Positions 1 through 7,192 of a stretch of 7,796 nt of DNA are shown piece by piece. The translations under genes and the position numbers were made by a program. Source of the DNA: Anaerolineales bacterium (GTDB lineage Bacteria > Chloroflexota > Anaerolineae > 4572-78 > NAK82); the NCBI GenBank assembly GCA_024643945.1, contig JAHELX010000217.1, positions 1 to 7,796 of the forward strand. Direction: 5' to 3'. The stretch's first letter is position 1. Each line of letters starts with the position of its first letter. Below the pieces are notes generated by a model. The model was not told the DNA's origin. It ran no database searches and was given only the letters and a program-made list of their open reading frames with translations.

Positions 1-1
1 C

Positions 2-1132
2 CTGCTTGCGGTAACATACCTGGCCCAGGCCGCCCAACAGGCCGAAGAGCTGTTCGCCTACAACCACGCTACCGACCTCTATGGCCGTGCTTTGGCCTTA
101 CAGGGCAGCTACCTGGGCGAGGACCTGGCCGGCCGGTTCGATTTACTCCTGGCACGCGAAGCAGTGCTGGACCGGCAGGGACGGCGGGCCGAGCAAGGCA
201 ACGACGTGGCGGAGCTGGTGGAACTGGCCGGGACGCTGGAGGACGCCCATCGGTTGGCGGTGGCCTGCGTGCGCCAGGCCGGGTTCTTTACCTATAGCGG
301 ACGGTATGCAGAGGCGCGCCGGTCGGGCGAGCAGGCATTGGTCCTATACCGCCAGGCAGATGACAGAGCTGGAGAGACGCAGGCCCTACGCGAACTGGGC
401 TTCCTACACTGGTCGGCAGGCGACTATAGCACAGCGCTGATCTACGTCCGTGAAGCATTGACATTGCACCGGCGCTTGGGAGACGTGGATGGAGAGGCGA
501 CGGCCCTACACAACCTGGCAGAAATCCACCGGGGTCTGGGCAGCCCACGACAAGCCCTGGCGCAGTATGAAGCTGCGCTGAATCTCCACTGGGCGCGTCA
601 AGACCGGCGACGCCAGGGCCTGACGCTTTATGGTATGGCTCACGCTTTGCGCCAGTTGGGCGATTTTGATCAGGCCCTGGCGCGTTACCAGGGGGCTCTG
701 GACCACTGCCGGGCTTCCGGTGACCGGCTGATGACCTCGCGGGTTCACCACGCCCTGGCCAGTTTGCACTGGGAGGCGGGTGCGCCGGATCAGGCGCTCG
801 AACATATCCACCAGGCGCTGGGTATTAGTCAAGAGATTGGCTATGGCCCTGGTGTTGCTCACGGCCTGATCGCCCTGAGCGACATTCAAGCCCAGCGTGG
901 GGATGTGGACGTCGCTCGCGAGCATCTCCAGGAAGCGATGACCTGGCTGCGACTGACGGAGGACCAGGCCGGGCTGACACAGGCCCAGGTCCGATTGGGC
1001 GTGCTGGAGAAGGGAACCCCCGAAGAGTTGGCGGCATCTACTACGAAAGGCTGGGTCAAAAGTCATGTCGCCCTGACCGAGGGCAAAGTCTACTGCGAGT
1101 TCGAATCGCCGATTGCGCGCTTACGGTCGTAG
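2..1132 (+). CDS. TPR-repeat C-terminal part of a large regulator/ATPase-like protein (5' truncated by window)
   Basis: The reading frame is open from base 2, so the gene starts before the window; the first start-like codon (TTG at 92) lies inside the protein and is not a believable start. The 376 visible residues are almost entirely helical repeats of about 40 residues with TPR signatures, such as LGFLHWSAGDYSTALIYVREAL, in at least six copies (the blocks ending near YRQADD, HRRLGD, HWARQD, CRASGD, SQEIGY and LRLTED). TPRs are protein-interaction scaffolds. This arrangement matches the C-terminal half of MalT/AfsR-like STAND regulators and AAA-TPR proteins, including the complete one at 3782-7192, but no ATPase or DNA-binding domain is visible here. 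The last ~40 residues leave the TPR pattern: TPEELAA followed by GKVYCEFESP resembles a shortened DUF4242 (nickel-binding-like) domain that stops abruptly. The TPR assignment is firm; the full-protein role is inferred. Confidence 0.85.
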   Translation: MLAVTYLAQAAQQAEELFAYNHATDLYGRALALQGSYLGEDLAGRFDLLLAREAVLDRQGRRAEQGNDVAELVELAGTLEDAHRLAVACVRQAGFFTYSGRYAEARRSGEQALVLYRQADDRAGETQALRELGFLHWSAGDYSTALIYVREALTLHRRLGDVDGEATALHNLAEIHRGLGSPRQALAQYEAALNLHWARQDRRRQGLTLYGMAHALRQLGDFDQALARYQGALDHCRASGDRLMTSRVHHALASLHWEAGAPDQALEHIHQALGISQEIGYGPGVAHGLIALSDIQAQRGDVDVAREHLQEAMTWLRLTEDQAGLTQAQVRLGVLEKGTPEELAASTTKGWVKSHVALTEGKVYCEFESPIARLRS

Positions 1133-1236
1133 CCAGACTTGCCATCTGTTCTCCTTTACGGGGCAAGATCCGGCCTGTCGCATTTATCCCTGCTCAAGGG
1201 TTCTAACCGTTTATCGGGGGAAGGAATCGGCTGCTC

Positions 1237-1242
1237 AGGAGG
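1237..1242 (+). promoter_or_regulatory. Shine-Dalgarno site deciding the prenyltransferase start
   Basis: A perfect AGGAGG lies ten bases before the ATG at 1253. The frame stays open upstream to about 1139, but that extension reads as a non-hydrophobic, unconserved-looking peptide. The ribosome site therefore fixes the start at 1253. Confidence 0.8.
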
Positions 1243-1252
1243 AAAAATCATC

Positions 1253-2167
1253 ATGACCAGCATCGCCATCTATTTTCGCGAAACACGCCCGCATTTTCTG
1301 TTTTTGACCCTGGTCTGCGTCCTGGTGGGCGTCAGCACCACCGTCTGGAGCCAGGCCCAGGTCCACTGGGGGTACCTGCCGCTGGCCTTGGTCGGTGCCT
1401 TGGCCGCTCATATCAGCGTGAACGTGCTCAACGACCATTTTGATTTTCGCAGTGGCCTGGATTTGAAGACCCGCCCCACTCCCTTTAGCGGTGGAAGTGG
1501 CATCCTGCCGGCTGGCCTTATGCCCCCCCAGACCGCGCTGATCTTTGGCCTGGCGGCCCTGGTCGTCACCGGCCTGGTCGGCATCTTCTTCGTGGTTGTC
1601 TACCGCGCTGAAGGACTCTTGCTCCTGCCTCTGGGGGTGTTGGGCCTGCTGGTGGTCTTTTTCTACACCCAACACCTCACCCGCTCTCCCTGGCTCTGCT
1701 TGGTGGCGCCTGGCCTGGGCTTTGGCCCGTTGATGGTGCTGGGGACGCACTTCGCGTTGACTGGCAGCTACAACTGGGCAGCCTTTGCCGCCTCGTTGGT
1801 CCCAGGTTTTCTGATCAGCGACCTGCTGCTCCTGAATCAGTTTCCGGACCTGGAAGCCGACGCTGCGGCCGGCCGGCGGCATCTCCTTGTCGTTTGGGGG
1901 CGTGCCGCCAGCGCCCGGGTCTATGCTGCCCTGCTGGTCGCAACCTACATCTGGCCGCTTGTGGCTGCCGTCGTGGGATTGCTTCCCTGGGGTGCGTTGC
2001 TTTGTCTTGTCACCCTCCCCCTGGCCATCCCGACCCTCCGCGGCGTGCTGCGCCATGCCGAAGAGCTGGAAGCCCTGGTGCCTTTCCTGGGCAAGAACGT
2101 GTTGGTTACCCTGAGCACGCCCAGCCTCTTGGCGCTGGGCCTGTTCCTATCCCGCTGGCTGGCTTGA
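1253..2167 (+). CDS. UbiA-family prenyltransferase (MenA-like membrane protein)
   Basis: This 304-residue integral membrane protein should transfer an isoprenoid chain from a polyprenyl diphosphate to an aromatic or lipid acceptor. Both Mg-diphosphate-binding motifs of the UbiA superfamily are visible: NDHFDFRSGLD at residues 60-70, and NQFPDLEADAAAGRRHL at 195-211, whose D199 and D203 form the second Asp-rich motif. About eight or nine hydrophobic segments (roughly 16-32, 43-60, 92-116, 120-138, 147-165, 174-195, 220-243, 245-263, 278-300) fit the usual helical bundle, and the length is normal. The N-x-FPD-x3-D-x3-GRR form of motif 2 is most like 1,4-dihydroxy-2-naphthoate prenyltransferase (menaquinone synthesis) and related archaeal-type enzymes. 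The acceptor cannot be fixed from sequence and no other quinone gene is nearby. The gene lies 120 bases after the TPR gene and converges on the glycosyltransferase gene, with 69 bases between their stops and no convincing terminator there. Confidence 0.87.
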   Translation: MTSIAIYFRETRPHFLFLTLVCVLVGVSTTVWSQAQVHWGYLPLALVGALAAHISVNVLNDHFDFRSGLDLKTRPTPFSGGSGILPAGLMPPQTALIFGLAALVVTGLVGIFFVVVYRAEGLLLLPLGVLGLLVVFFYTQHLTRSPWLCLVAPGLGFGPLMVLGTHFALTGSYNWAAFAASLVPGFLISDLLLLNQFPDLEADAAAGRRHLLVVWGRAASARVYAALLVATYIWPLVAAVVGLLPWGALLCLVTLPLAIPTLRGVLRHAEELEALVPFLGKNVLVTLSTPSLLALGLFLSRWLA

Positions 2168-2236
2168 GGGAAATCATCTTCATCTGACAAAAACAGACTT
2201 GATGTTCACGAATTCTTTTTGATATAACAACCTATG

Positions 2237-3010
2237 CTAACCATCAGTTTGAGTTCTCGGTCGATATCGCTGTTTGCTCTGAGTGGGCGAACTCCATTCT
2301 TGTTGGATCTGGTTCAAACTGTTCTCCCGGCTGGAGATGTAAATCGAGGCCACCTCCTCGGCTGTCGCGCCTAAATAGAGATAACGGATCACACATATGA
2401 CATCTAACCAGAACTGGCGCAGTGGACCGCGCTCAAGAAAGCGGCGACTCGAGGTGACAACGCGTAAGGGGATGCGTACGAGCTGACCCACCTGGTGCAA
2501 TGCGCGCGACATCTCCAGGTCCTCCATCAGAGGAATCTGCGGGAATCCGCCAACCTGCTCAAATGTATGGCGAGACATGAACTGCGCCTGATCACCATAC
2601 ATGATCCTCCAGTTGGCGGGATATCTTGGAAGGTTCAAGAGGTGCAGAATCCCCCGCGCAGGCCATAACCGTATCTGGAAAGTGCCACCGCTCACGCCGG
2701 GACGGCTCAAGGCCTGAGTCACTGCCTTACGCCAGCCCACGGGTAGTTGCGAATCCGCATGGTAGAAGACCAAAATCTCGCCGTGGCTTGCGGCCGCACC
2801 CCGGTTCATTTGCACGGCCCGGCCTGGTGGCGACCGAATCAAACTTACATCGGATGGGACCATGTCGAGCGTGCCATCTTCACTGCCCCCATCCACTACA
2901 ATGATCTCTACCTCATCCGGCGTGTATTCTTGCCGGGCGGCAGTAACCGCCTTCTGGATGTTCTCTGCCTCGTTCAGCGCCGGGATGATCACAGAAACCA
3001 ACACAGGCAA
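2237..3010 (-). CDS. Glycosyltransferase family 2, TIGR04283-like
   Basis: This 257-residue GT-A fold glycosyltransferase is probably soluble or membrane-associated. The N-terminus VSVIIPALNEAENI is the typical GT2 first strand. VVDGGSEDGT (38-47) is the nucleotide-sugar site, GRAVQMNRGAAASHGEILVF (63-82) precedes the metal-binding FYHADS (82-87, D86), MYGDQAQF lies at 137-144, and GGFPQIPLMEDLEMSRAL (154-171) carries the acidic ED pair. The GRA-x-QMN, GDQA-x-F and GGFP-x-IPLMED-x-E-x-SR strings are hallmarks of TIGR04283 ('rSAM/selenodomain-associated transferase 2'), some members of which act in arsenosugar synthesis. The usual partner TIGR04282 is not in the window. TTG at 3010 is the first possible start; GTG at 3004, nine bases after an AAGG, is better spaced and would shorten the protein by two residues. 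The stop of the upstream oxidoreductase gene lies nine bases before, in the same frame, so the two are very likely co-transcribed. The donor and acceptor sugars are unknown. Confidence 0.87.
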   Translation of the reverse strand: MPVLVSVIIPALNEAENIQKAVTAARQEYTPDEVEIIVVDGGSEDGTLDMVPSDVSLIRSPPGRAVQMNRGAAASHGEILVFYHADSQLPVGWRKAVTQALSRPGVSGGTFQIRLWPARGILHLLNLPRYPANWRIMYGDQAQFMSRHTFEQVGGFPQIPLMEDLEMSRALHQVGQLVRIPLRVVTSSRRFLERGPLRQFWLDVICVIRYLYLGATAEEVASIYISSRENSLNQIQQEWSSPTQSKQRYRPRTQTDG

Positions 3011-3019
3011 ATACCTTGC

Positions 3020-3436
3020 CTAGCCTACCGTCCTCACTCGCCTGGGCCTGATTTTGCAAATCACACGTACGACCTTATCTTCCATCTCGGCGGGCGCGAC
3101 ACCGCCATAATAAGTAGGCTTGTTCGCATACAACCGGGCTAACTGGTTGATGTGATCTAGCGCACCTTCTTCAGTAATCTCGTCAACCGAGCCACGTACC
3201 TCTAAATAACGATAGGGATTTTGCGGATCTATCGCCATGATGGTAGCCATAGGTCGCTCTCGCATATTCTTTTCTTTTTGTGTTCCGCGCCTCGTGTTGA
3301 TCAGTACGTGGCTGCCGTCGTAGCTACACCAAACTACGGTAGCGTGGGGTTGCCCGTCTGGCATGACCGTAGCCAGTGTGACATAAATCGGACCATCAAG
3401 TAAGTCTCTATGCGATTCAGGGATTATAGCAGACAT
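3020..3436 (-). CDS. PPOX-class F420-dependent oxidoreductase (pyridoxamine-phosphate-oxidase-like split barrel)
   Basis: This 138-residue cytoplasmic flavin/deazaflavin-binding split-barrel protein has the usual length of the Rv1155-like (TIGR03618-type) family, whose members reduce substrates with F420H2. Visible family strings are YVTLATVMPDGQPHATVVW (18-36), LINTRRGTQKEKNMRERP (45-62, the cofactor-phosphate region where N-T-x-x-G-x-x-K-x-x-N is typical) and the near-diagnostic DPQNPYRYLEVRGSVDEITEEGA (70-92), followed by a helix with HINQLARLYANK. The ATG at 3436 has a GAGGTGG ribosome site six bases upstream. It is the first gene of a two-gene minus-strand unit with the glycosyltransferase and is transcribed divergently from the large regulator. 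The substrate is unknown. FMN use rather than F420 remains possible, since the fold serves both and no F420 biosynthesis gene is visible here. Confidence 0.9.
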   Translation of the reverse strand: MSAIIPESHRDLLDGPIYVTLATVMPDGQPHATVVWCSYDGSHVLINTRRGTQKEKNMRERPMATIMAIDPQNPYRYLEVRGSVDEITEEGALDHINQLARLYANKPTYYGGVAPAEMEDKVVRVICKIRPRRVRTVG

Positions 3437-3442
3437 TTTTAT

Positions 3443-3449
3443 CCACCTC
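3443..3449 (-). promoter_or_regulatory. Ribosome binding site of the oxidoreductase gene
   Basis: On the minus strand GAGGTGG lies six bases before the ATG at 3436, which supports that start. Confidence 0.7.
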
Positions 3450-3490
3450 TGTTATTACGCCATTTTCCGGCGAATTTGTCCTTCACAATA

Positions 3491-3507
3491 GTTATGATCT
3501 TCATAAC
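3491..3507. promoter_or_regulatory. Perfect palindrome overlapping the predicted -10/start: candidate operator
   Basis: GTTATGA, TCT, TCATAAC: seven-base perfect arms with a three-base centre. It overlaps the inner edge of the predicted minus-strand -10 and covers the predicted transcription start, the classic place for a repressor. A further half-site TCATAAC is at 3622-3628. The binding protein is unknown. Confidence 0.4.
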
Positions 3508-3534
3508 CATACCTGAAAGTCAATCGATTATCAA
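3506..3534 (-). promoter_or_regulatory. Candidate sigma70-type promoter for the oxidoreductase-glycosyltransferase unit
   Basis: On the minus strand TTGATA (3534-3529, 5/6 match to the -35 consensus) is followed after exactly 17 bases by TATGGT (3511-3506, 4/6 match to the -10 consensus). A start near 3499 would give a leader of about 60 bases ending in the GAGGTGG site. The -10 is weak, so this is a prediction only. Confidence 0.4.
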
Positions 3535-3548
3535 TGTATCGGGATACA
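3535..3548. promoter_or_regulatory. Perfect palindrome abutting the predicted -35: candidate regulator site
   Basis: TGTATC, GG, GATACA: six-base perfect arms, lying directly next to the predicted -35 (3534-3529). The right arm, extended to GATACAC (3543-3549), recurs at 3568-3574, 25 bases further on. The spacing of about 2.4 helical turns could suit a dimeric regulator, but this is inference. Confidence 0.35.
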
Positions 3549-3734
3549 CTAATGAGATATAAATTCAGATACACGTTTCGCTGGCTTCATGCCAACGAGC
3601 AGCACATATCGAGTTCGCTTTTCATAACTTACATCTCCTCTCTTTCTTCGCAGGCATAACTCTATTTACAGGATGCTGTGGAGGCACAAAATCTTACGTT
3701 CGCGCTCGTTGGGTGAAAGTGTAGTATAAAAATG

Positions 3735-3743
3735 TGGTATAAT
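3735..3743 (+). promoter_or_regulatory. Extended -10 promoter of the large regulator gene
   Basis: TGGTATAAT contains a perfect TATAAT (3738-3743) preceded by the TG of an extended -10 element. No good -35 is seen at 16-18 bases upstream, which is common for extended -10 promoters. Transcription would start near 3750, giving a leader of about 32 bases. A second TATAAA at 3725-3730 is weaker. Confidence 0.6.
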
Positions 3744-3767
3744 GTAAGAAGCTAAGGCCCTTTGGAT

Positions 3768-3771
3768 GGAG
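3768..3771 (+). promoter_or_regulatory. Ribosome binding site of the large regulator gene
   Basis: GGAG lies ten bases before the GTG at 3782. It supports this GTG, whose downstream residues SLEISLLGQIELRLDD are the usual opening of winged-helix/BTAD proteins. Confidence 0.55.
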
Positions 3772-3781
3772 AAGAAAAAGG

Positions 3782-6700
3782 GTGAGCCTCGAAATCAGCC
3801 TCCTGGGTCAGATAGAACTACGTTTAGATGACCGACCATTGCCCCTGCCGGCGACGCGCAAGGCCCAGTCGTTGCTGGCCTACCTGGTGACGCACCCCGA
3901 CCGCCCTCACCCTCGCGAGCAACTGGCCAATCTCTTTTGGCCTGATCATCCTCGCGACAAGGCGCTCCACAACCTCAGCACTGCCCTCTGGCACATTCGC
4001 CGTGTCCTTCCCCCTGGTAACTATCTGCTGACCAATACTCAAACGATGCAGTTTAATCCCCGCAGCGACTTCTGGCTGGATGTGAAGGAATTTGAGGAAG
4101 CAGTGATCAGGGATCGGGGATCAGGCGTCGGGCAAGAATCCCTGATCTCTGATCCTTCATCCCTGATCTCTGCCATCAAGCTCTACCGGGGCGACTTCCT
4201 GGAAAGCTTCTACGATGACTGGTGCCTGGAAGAGCGCTACCACCTGGAATCCCTTTTCCTCGGCGCCCTGGAACGGTTGATCGCGCTGTGCCAGGAGCGG
4301 GACGAGCCGGAGGCGGCGCTGGAGTATGCCAGGTGGCTGCTACTGCGTGATCCCTTGCGCGAGGACATTCACCGTCAAGTCATGCGGCTGCACGCCCGGC
4401 AGGGTGACCAGGCGGCCATTCTGCAACAGTACCTTCAGTGTCAAGCTGTGCTGCGTGACCAGTTGGGCATCGAGCCCGCACCCGAGACCACGGCCCTGTG
4501 CCAGGAACTGACTGGCGAAGTGCCGCGCACTCCCCTGTTACCTGTCTCCGCACCTCATCTTGGCTCGGGGCATTCTGCCCTGGGCGCGATCCGCCCCCAG
4601 TTGGTGGAACGGACCCAGGATCTGGTCACCGTGCAGGCAGCGTGGGAGCGCGCATGTCGGGGCCATGGCCATATGGTGTTGGTCGAAGGGGAGGCTGGCA
4701 TCGGCAAGACGCGCCTGCTCGAAGAATTTGCCGCCCAGGTGCGCTGGCAGGGTGGGCAGATTGCCCAGGGATGCTGTTACGAGTACGATCGCCCCTTGCC
4801 TTATTGCGCCATCACCGAGGCTCTCCATAATCTGTCGGGCCGACTGCCTCTTTCCGCTTTGGGCGAGCTGCCCGCCTGGATGCTGGCTGAGGTGTCACGC
4901 CTGGCGCCAGAAATCGGCGAGATGCAGACCGACCTGCCACCCTCTATCGAAGAGAAAGCAAGCTTGCAACAAACCCGGCTGCTTGAGGCGCTCACCCGTT
5001 TCCTGAAAACCATTTCTTCTCACTTCGCGTCCCCTCTTCTGCTTGTTCTCGATGATCTGCACTGGGCATCTGATTCAACGCTGACCTTCCTACAATACTT
5101 CGCGCCTCGCCTGGGCGACGCACCAATACTTCTGGTCGGGGCCTTTCGGGGCGAAGAGCTAAGCCCCGATCACGCGTTGCGAGGGCTGCTGCGCCGGATG
5201 AAACGCCGGGGGCAGGCGACCGGCCTTCACCTGCAGCGACTCTCCCCCGCAGGAGTAATGGCGTTAGTGCAAGCGATATCCGGGTGTGGGGATGAGATCT
5301 TTCCTCTGGCTCAATGTCTTCACCGGGAGACTGAGGGGAATCCCTTCTTCCTCCTGGAGACGATCAGAGCTCTCTTTGAAGCTGGCTCTCTGCAGTTCCA
5401 GGAGGGGCGCTGGCGGGGTGACTGGATAGAGTTGGCGGGACGGGCCAGCCTCTCCATACCCCCTGGTGTGGAAGCACTGATCCGAGCGCGGGTTTCCCGT
5501 CTGACGCCCGCGACCCAGGAAGCGCTCGCTTTGGCCGCCGTGGCCGGGCAGGCATTCGACTTCGACGTGCTGGAGCAAGCCTGGGGGCAGGAGGAGGAAG
5601 CAGCTTTGCTAGCCGTGGAGGAATTGTTACGCGGTCAGGTTATCGTCGAGGGGCAGGGGGCGGCCGCGCGGGACTATGCCTTCGATCATTCCAAGGTGCG
5701 AGAAGTCGTTTACGCCACCACCCATTATCGGCGACGGCGGCGTTTCCATCGGCTGATTGGCCAGGCGATGGAGGCTATTTACAAAGGCCAGCCTGGCATA
5801 GCTGCGGAGCTGGCCCACCATTTCGAGCGTGCTGGGGAGACGGAAAAGGCCCTGGCCTGGCTGGTTGTGGCAGGGGAGCAGGCATGGCATGGCTACGCGC
5901 TTCAGGAGGCGCTGGATTACTTCCGCCGGGCGCTGGTTCTGTTGGCCCCTGATCGGGCCGACGCTATCGCCGCCCGCGTCCTCACCAGGGCGGCTGCCGC
6001 CCACCGGGACGTGGTCGGCGAAGACGAACAGGCATGGGGATGGTTGGAGCGAGCGCTGGCCATCTGGGAGGCGCTAGGCAACTGGGCCGGGGTCGCCGAG
6101 GTTTGCTACGTCCTGGCCTACCGCCATGCTGATTTCGACCAGGCGCGATCGCTAGTGCATCGCGGGCTCCAGGCAGTCCAGGAGGTGGATGGGCTGGAAA
6201 GGATGGTAGCTCGAGGTTATGGCCTGCTGGCCCGCTTCTATGAGCACGAAGGAGATTTCGCCCAGGCACGCTTTTGGGCACAGCGACAACTGGAGCTGAG
6301 TGAACAAATTGGGGACCAGCACGAGTTGGCCCACGCCCATCACCGCTTGGGTTCCCTCTGCCTACGTATCGGCGGGCCGATGAGGGAAGCACTGGCCCAC
6401 GAACGACAAGCGGCCCGCCTGGCCGAGGATATGGGTTGGCTGGATTTTGCCGCTGGCTCTCACAACATCGCTGGCTATTGCCTGCTCGCTCTGGGTTGCA
6501 CCCCCGAGGCGGAGGCCGAGTGCAACCTGGCTCTACGCCTGAGCACTGAACTCGACATTCCCTGGCGGCAATGTTGGGCCTTCCATTACCTGGCTGAGAT
6601 CGCCTCCCTGCAGGGTGAGTGGGAGCAGGCCGCGAAGCTGTTGGATCGAGCCGAGAAGACGATGATTCATCAGTCCACCCATTTTCAAGAGATCGTCCTG

Positions 6701-7192
6701 TTGCGTGCCCGGGGACAAGTGGCCGCCCGTCAGGACGATCCGGGCGCAGCCTGGCCCCTGTTGGAGACGGCCCTGGAGCTGAGCCAGCGTTTCTACCCGC
6801 GCTACGTCCCCGAACTGGAAATGGAAATGGCCGCCCTCAGCCTGGACGAGGGAGACGAGAGAATTGCCCGCCAGCGGCTCGGATTGGCACGGGAAGCAGC
6901 TCAGCGGAGAGGCATGGCCCACGCCCTGGCCATCGCCGGCCGGCTCCAGGGACAACTCTCAGCCCGCAGCGGCGACTGGTCGACTGCCGAAATGGCCTTT
7001 GCTGAAAGCTTGCGTCGCTGCGAGGAACTGGAACAGGTGGTAGAGGCAGCCCGCACACGGCTGGTCTGGGGTCAAATGTTGCTCCTCCACGACGCCCCAC
7101 GCGCCCGCTCATTGCTGGAGGCGGCGCTGGCTACCTTTGAGGCGGCAAAAGCCTATCCCGAAACGGACAAAGTCCGCTGCCTTTTGGCATAA
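3782..7192 (+). CDS. Large wHTH-BTAD-AAA(STAND)-TPR transcriptional regulator
   Basis: This complete 1136-residue cytoplasmic regulator belongs to the SARP/AfsR-like and MalT-like STAND group: ATP binding and ligand or protein contacts on the TPRs are thought to switch its activity. Domains in order are an OmpR-type winged helix (about 1-95, opening LLGQIELRLDDRPLPLPATR, with EQLANLFWPD), a BTAD helical domain (about 96-245, with LYRGDFLESF and ending QLGIEPAPET), an AAA/NTPase core (about 272-530), and TPR-like repeats (about 680-1136). Walker A is GEAGIGKT (303-310), Walker B is LLLVLDDLHW (419-428, D424-D425), a sensor-like GAFRGEEL follows at 453-460, and TEGNPFFLLETIRAL (517-531) is typical of the group. 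There is no C-terminal LuxR helix-turn-helix, so DNA binding should be N-terminal. The GTG start is backed by an SD site and an extended -10 promoter. Residues 107-131 are encoded by a palindromic repeat that looks like an insertion in the BTAD domain. The target genes are unknown. Confidence 0.92.
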   Translation: MSLEISLLGQIELRLDDRPLPLPATRKAQSLLAYLVTHPDRPHPREQLANLFWPDHPRDKALHNLSTALWHIRRVLPPGNYLLTNTQTMQFNPRSDFWLDVKEFEEAVIRDRGSGVGQESLISDPSSLISAIKLYRGDFLESFYDDWCLEERYHLESLFLGALERLIALCQERDEPEAALEYARWLLLRDPLREDIHRQVMRLHARQGDQAAILQQYLQCQAVLRDQLGIEPAPETTALCQELTGEVPRTPLLPVSAPHLGSGHSALGAIRPQLVERTQDLVTVQAAWERACRGHGHMVLVEGEAGIGKTRLLEEFAAQVRWQGGQIAQGCCYEYDRPLPYCAITEALHNLSGRLPLSALGELPAWMLAEVSRLAPEIGEMQTDLPPSIEEKASLQQTRLLEALTRFLKTISSHFASPLLLVLDDLHWASDSTLTFLQYFAPRLGDAPILLVGAFRGEELSPDHALRGLLRRMKRRGQATGLHLQRLSPAGVMALVQAISGCGDEIFPLAQCLHRETEGNPFFLLETIRALFEAGSLQFQEGRWRGDWIELAGRASLSIPPGVEALIRARVSRLTPATQEALALAAVAGQAFDFDVLEQAWGQEEEAALLAVEELLRGQVIVEGQGAAARDYAFDHSKVREVVYATTHYRRRRRFHRLIGQAMEAIYKGQPGIAAELAHHFERAGETEKALAWLVVAGEQAWHGYALQEALDYFRRALVLLAPDRADAIAARVLTRAAAAHRDVVGEDEQAWGWLERALAIWEALGNWAGVAEVCYVLAYRHADFDQARSLVHRGLQAVQEVDGLERMVARGYGLLARFYEHEGDFAQARFWAQRQLELSEQIGDQHELAHAHHRLGSLCLRIGGPMREALAHERQAARLAEDMGWLDFAAGSHNIAGYCLLALGCTPEAEAECNLALRLSTELDIPWRQCWAFHYLAEIASLQGEWEQAAKLLDRAEKTMIHQSTHFQEIVLLRARGQVAARQDDPGAAWPLLETALELSQRFYPRYVPELEMEMAALSLDEGDERIARQRLGLAREAAQRRGMAHALAIAGRLQGQLSARSGDWSTAEMAFAESLRRCEELEQVVEAARTRLVWGQMLLLHDAPRARSLLEAALATFEAAKAYPETDKVRCLLA
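4101..4172. repeat. Palindromic/direct repeat insertion within the BTAD coding region
   Basis: ATCCCTGATCTCTG occurs twice at a 21-base period (4138-4151 and 4159-4172). Its core ATCCCTGATC is the exact inverse complement of GATCAGGGAT at 4105-4114. The 24-base segment 4101-4124 matches the inverse complement of 4149-4172 at 20 of 24 positions, giving a hairpin with a 24-base loop. It is in frame and encodes residues 107-131, with SLIS repeated seven residues apart (120-123, 127-130). It lies in the variable loop before the conserved LYRGDFL helix. It looks like a repeat that entered the gene without breaking it. Confidence 0.7.

Larger units (their letters stand above)
3437..3781. other. Divergent AT-rich intergenic regulatory region (345 bases)
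   Basis: This stretch separates the divergent oxidoreductase and regulator genes and is visibly richer in A/T than the genes around it. No credible gene was seen in it. It holds a candidate minus-strand promoter (3506-3534), two perfect palindromes (3491-3507 and 3535-3548), a repeated GATACAC (3543-3549 and 3568-3574), an isolated TCATAAC half-site (3622-3628) and the plus-strand promoter of the regulator gene (3735-3743). Confidence 0.7.

Noticed and set aside
1139..1252. N-terminal extension of the prenyltransferase frame starting at 1139
   Set aside because: The extra 38 residues show no membrane or family character, and a perfect AGGAGG sits ten bases before the ATG at 1253.
1235..2056. 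Long minus-strand frame opposite the prenyltransferase gene
   Set aside because: It is a highly charged, Gln/Asp-rich shadow of a membrane protein gene, with no family resemblance.
2168..2236. Bidirectional terminator between the convergent genes
   Set aside because: Only a four-base TCTG/CAGA match and a short T-run were found; too weak to call.
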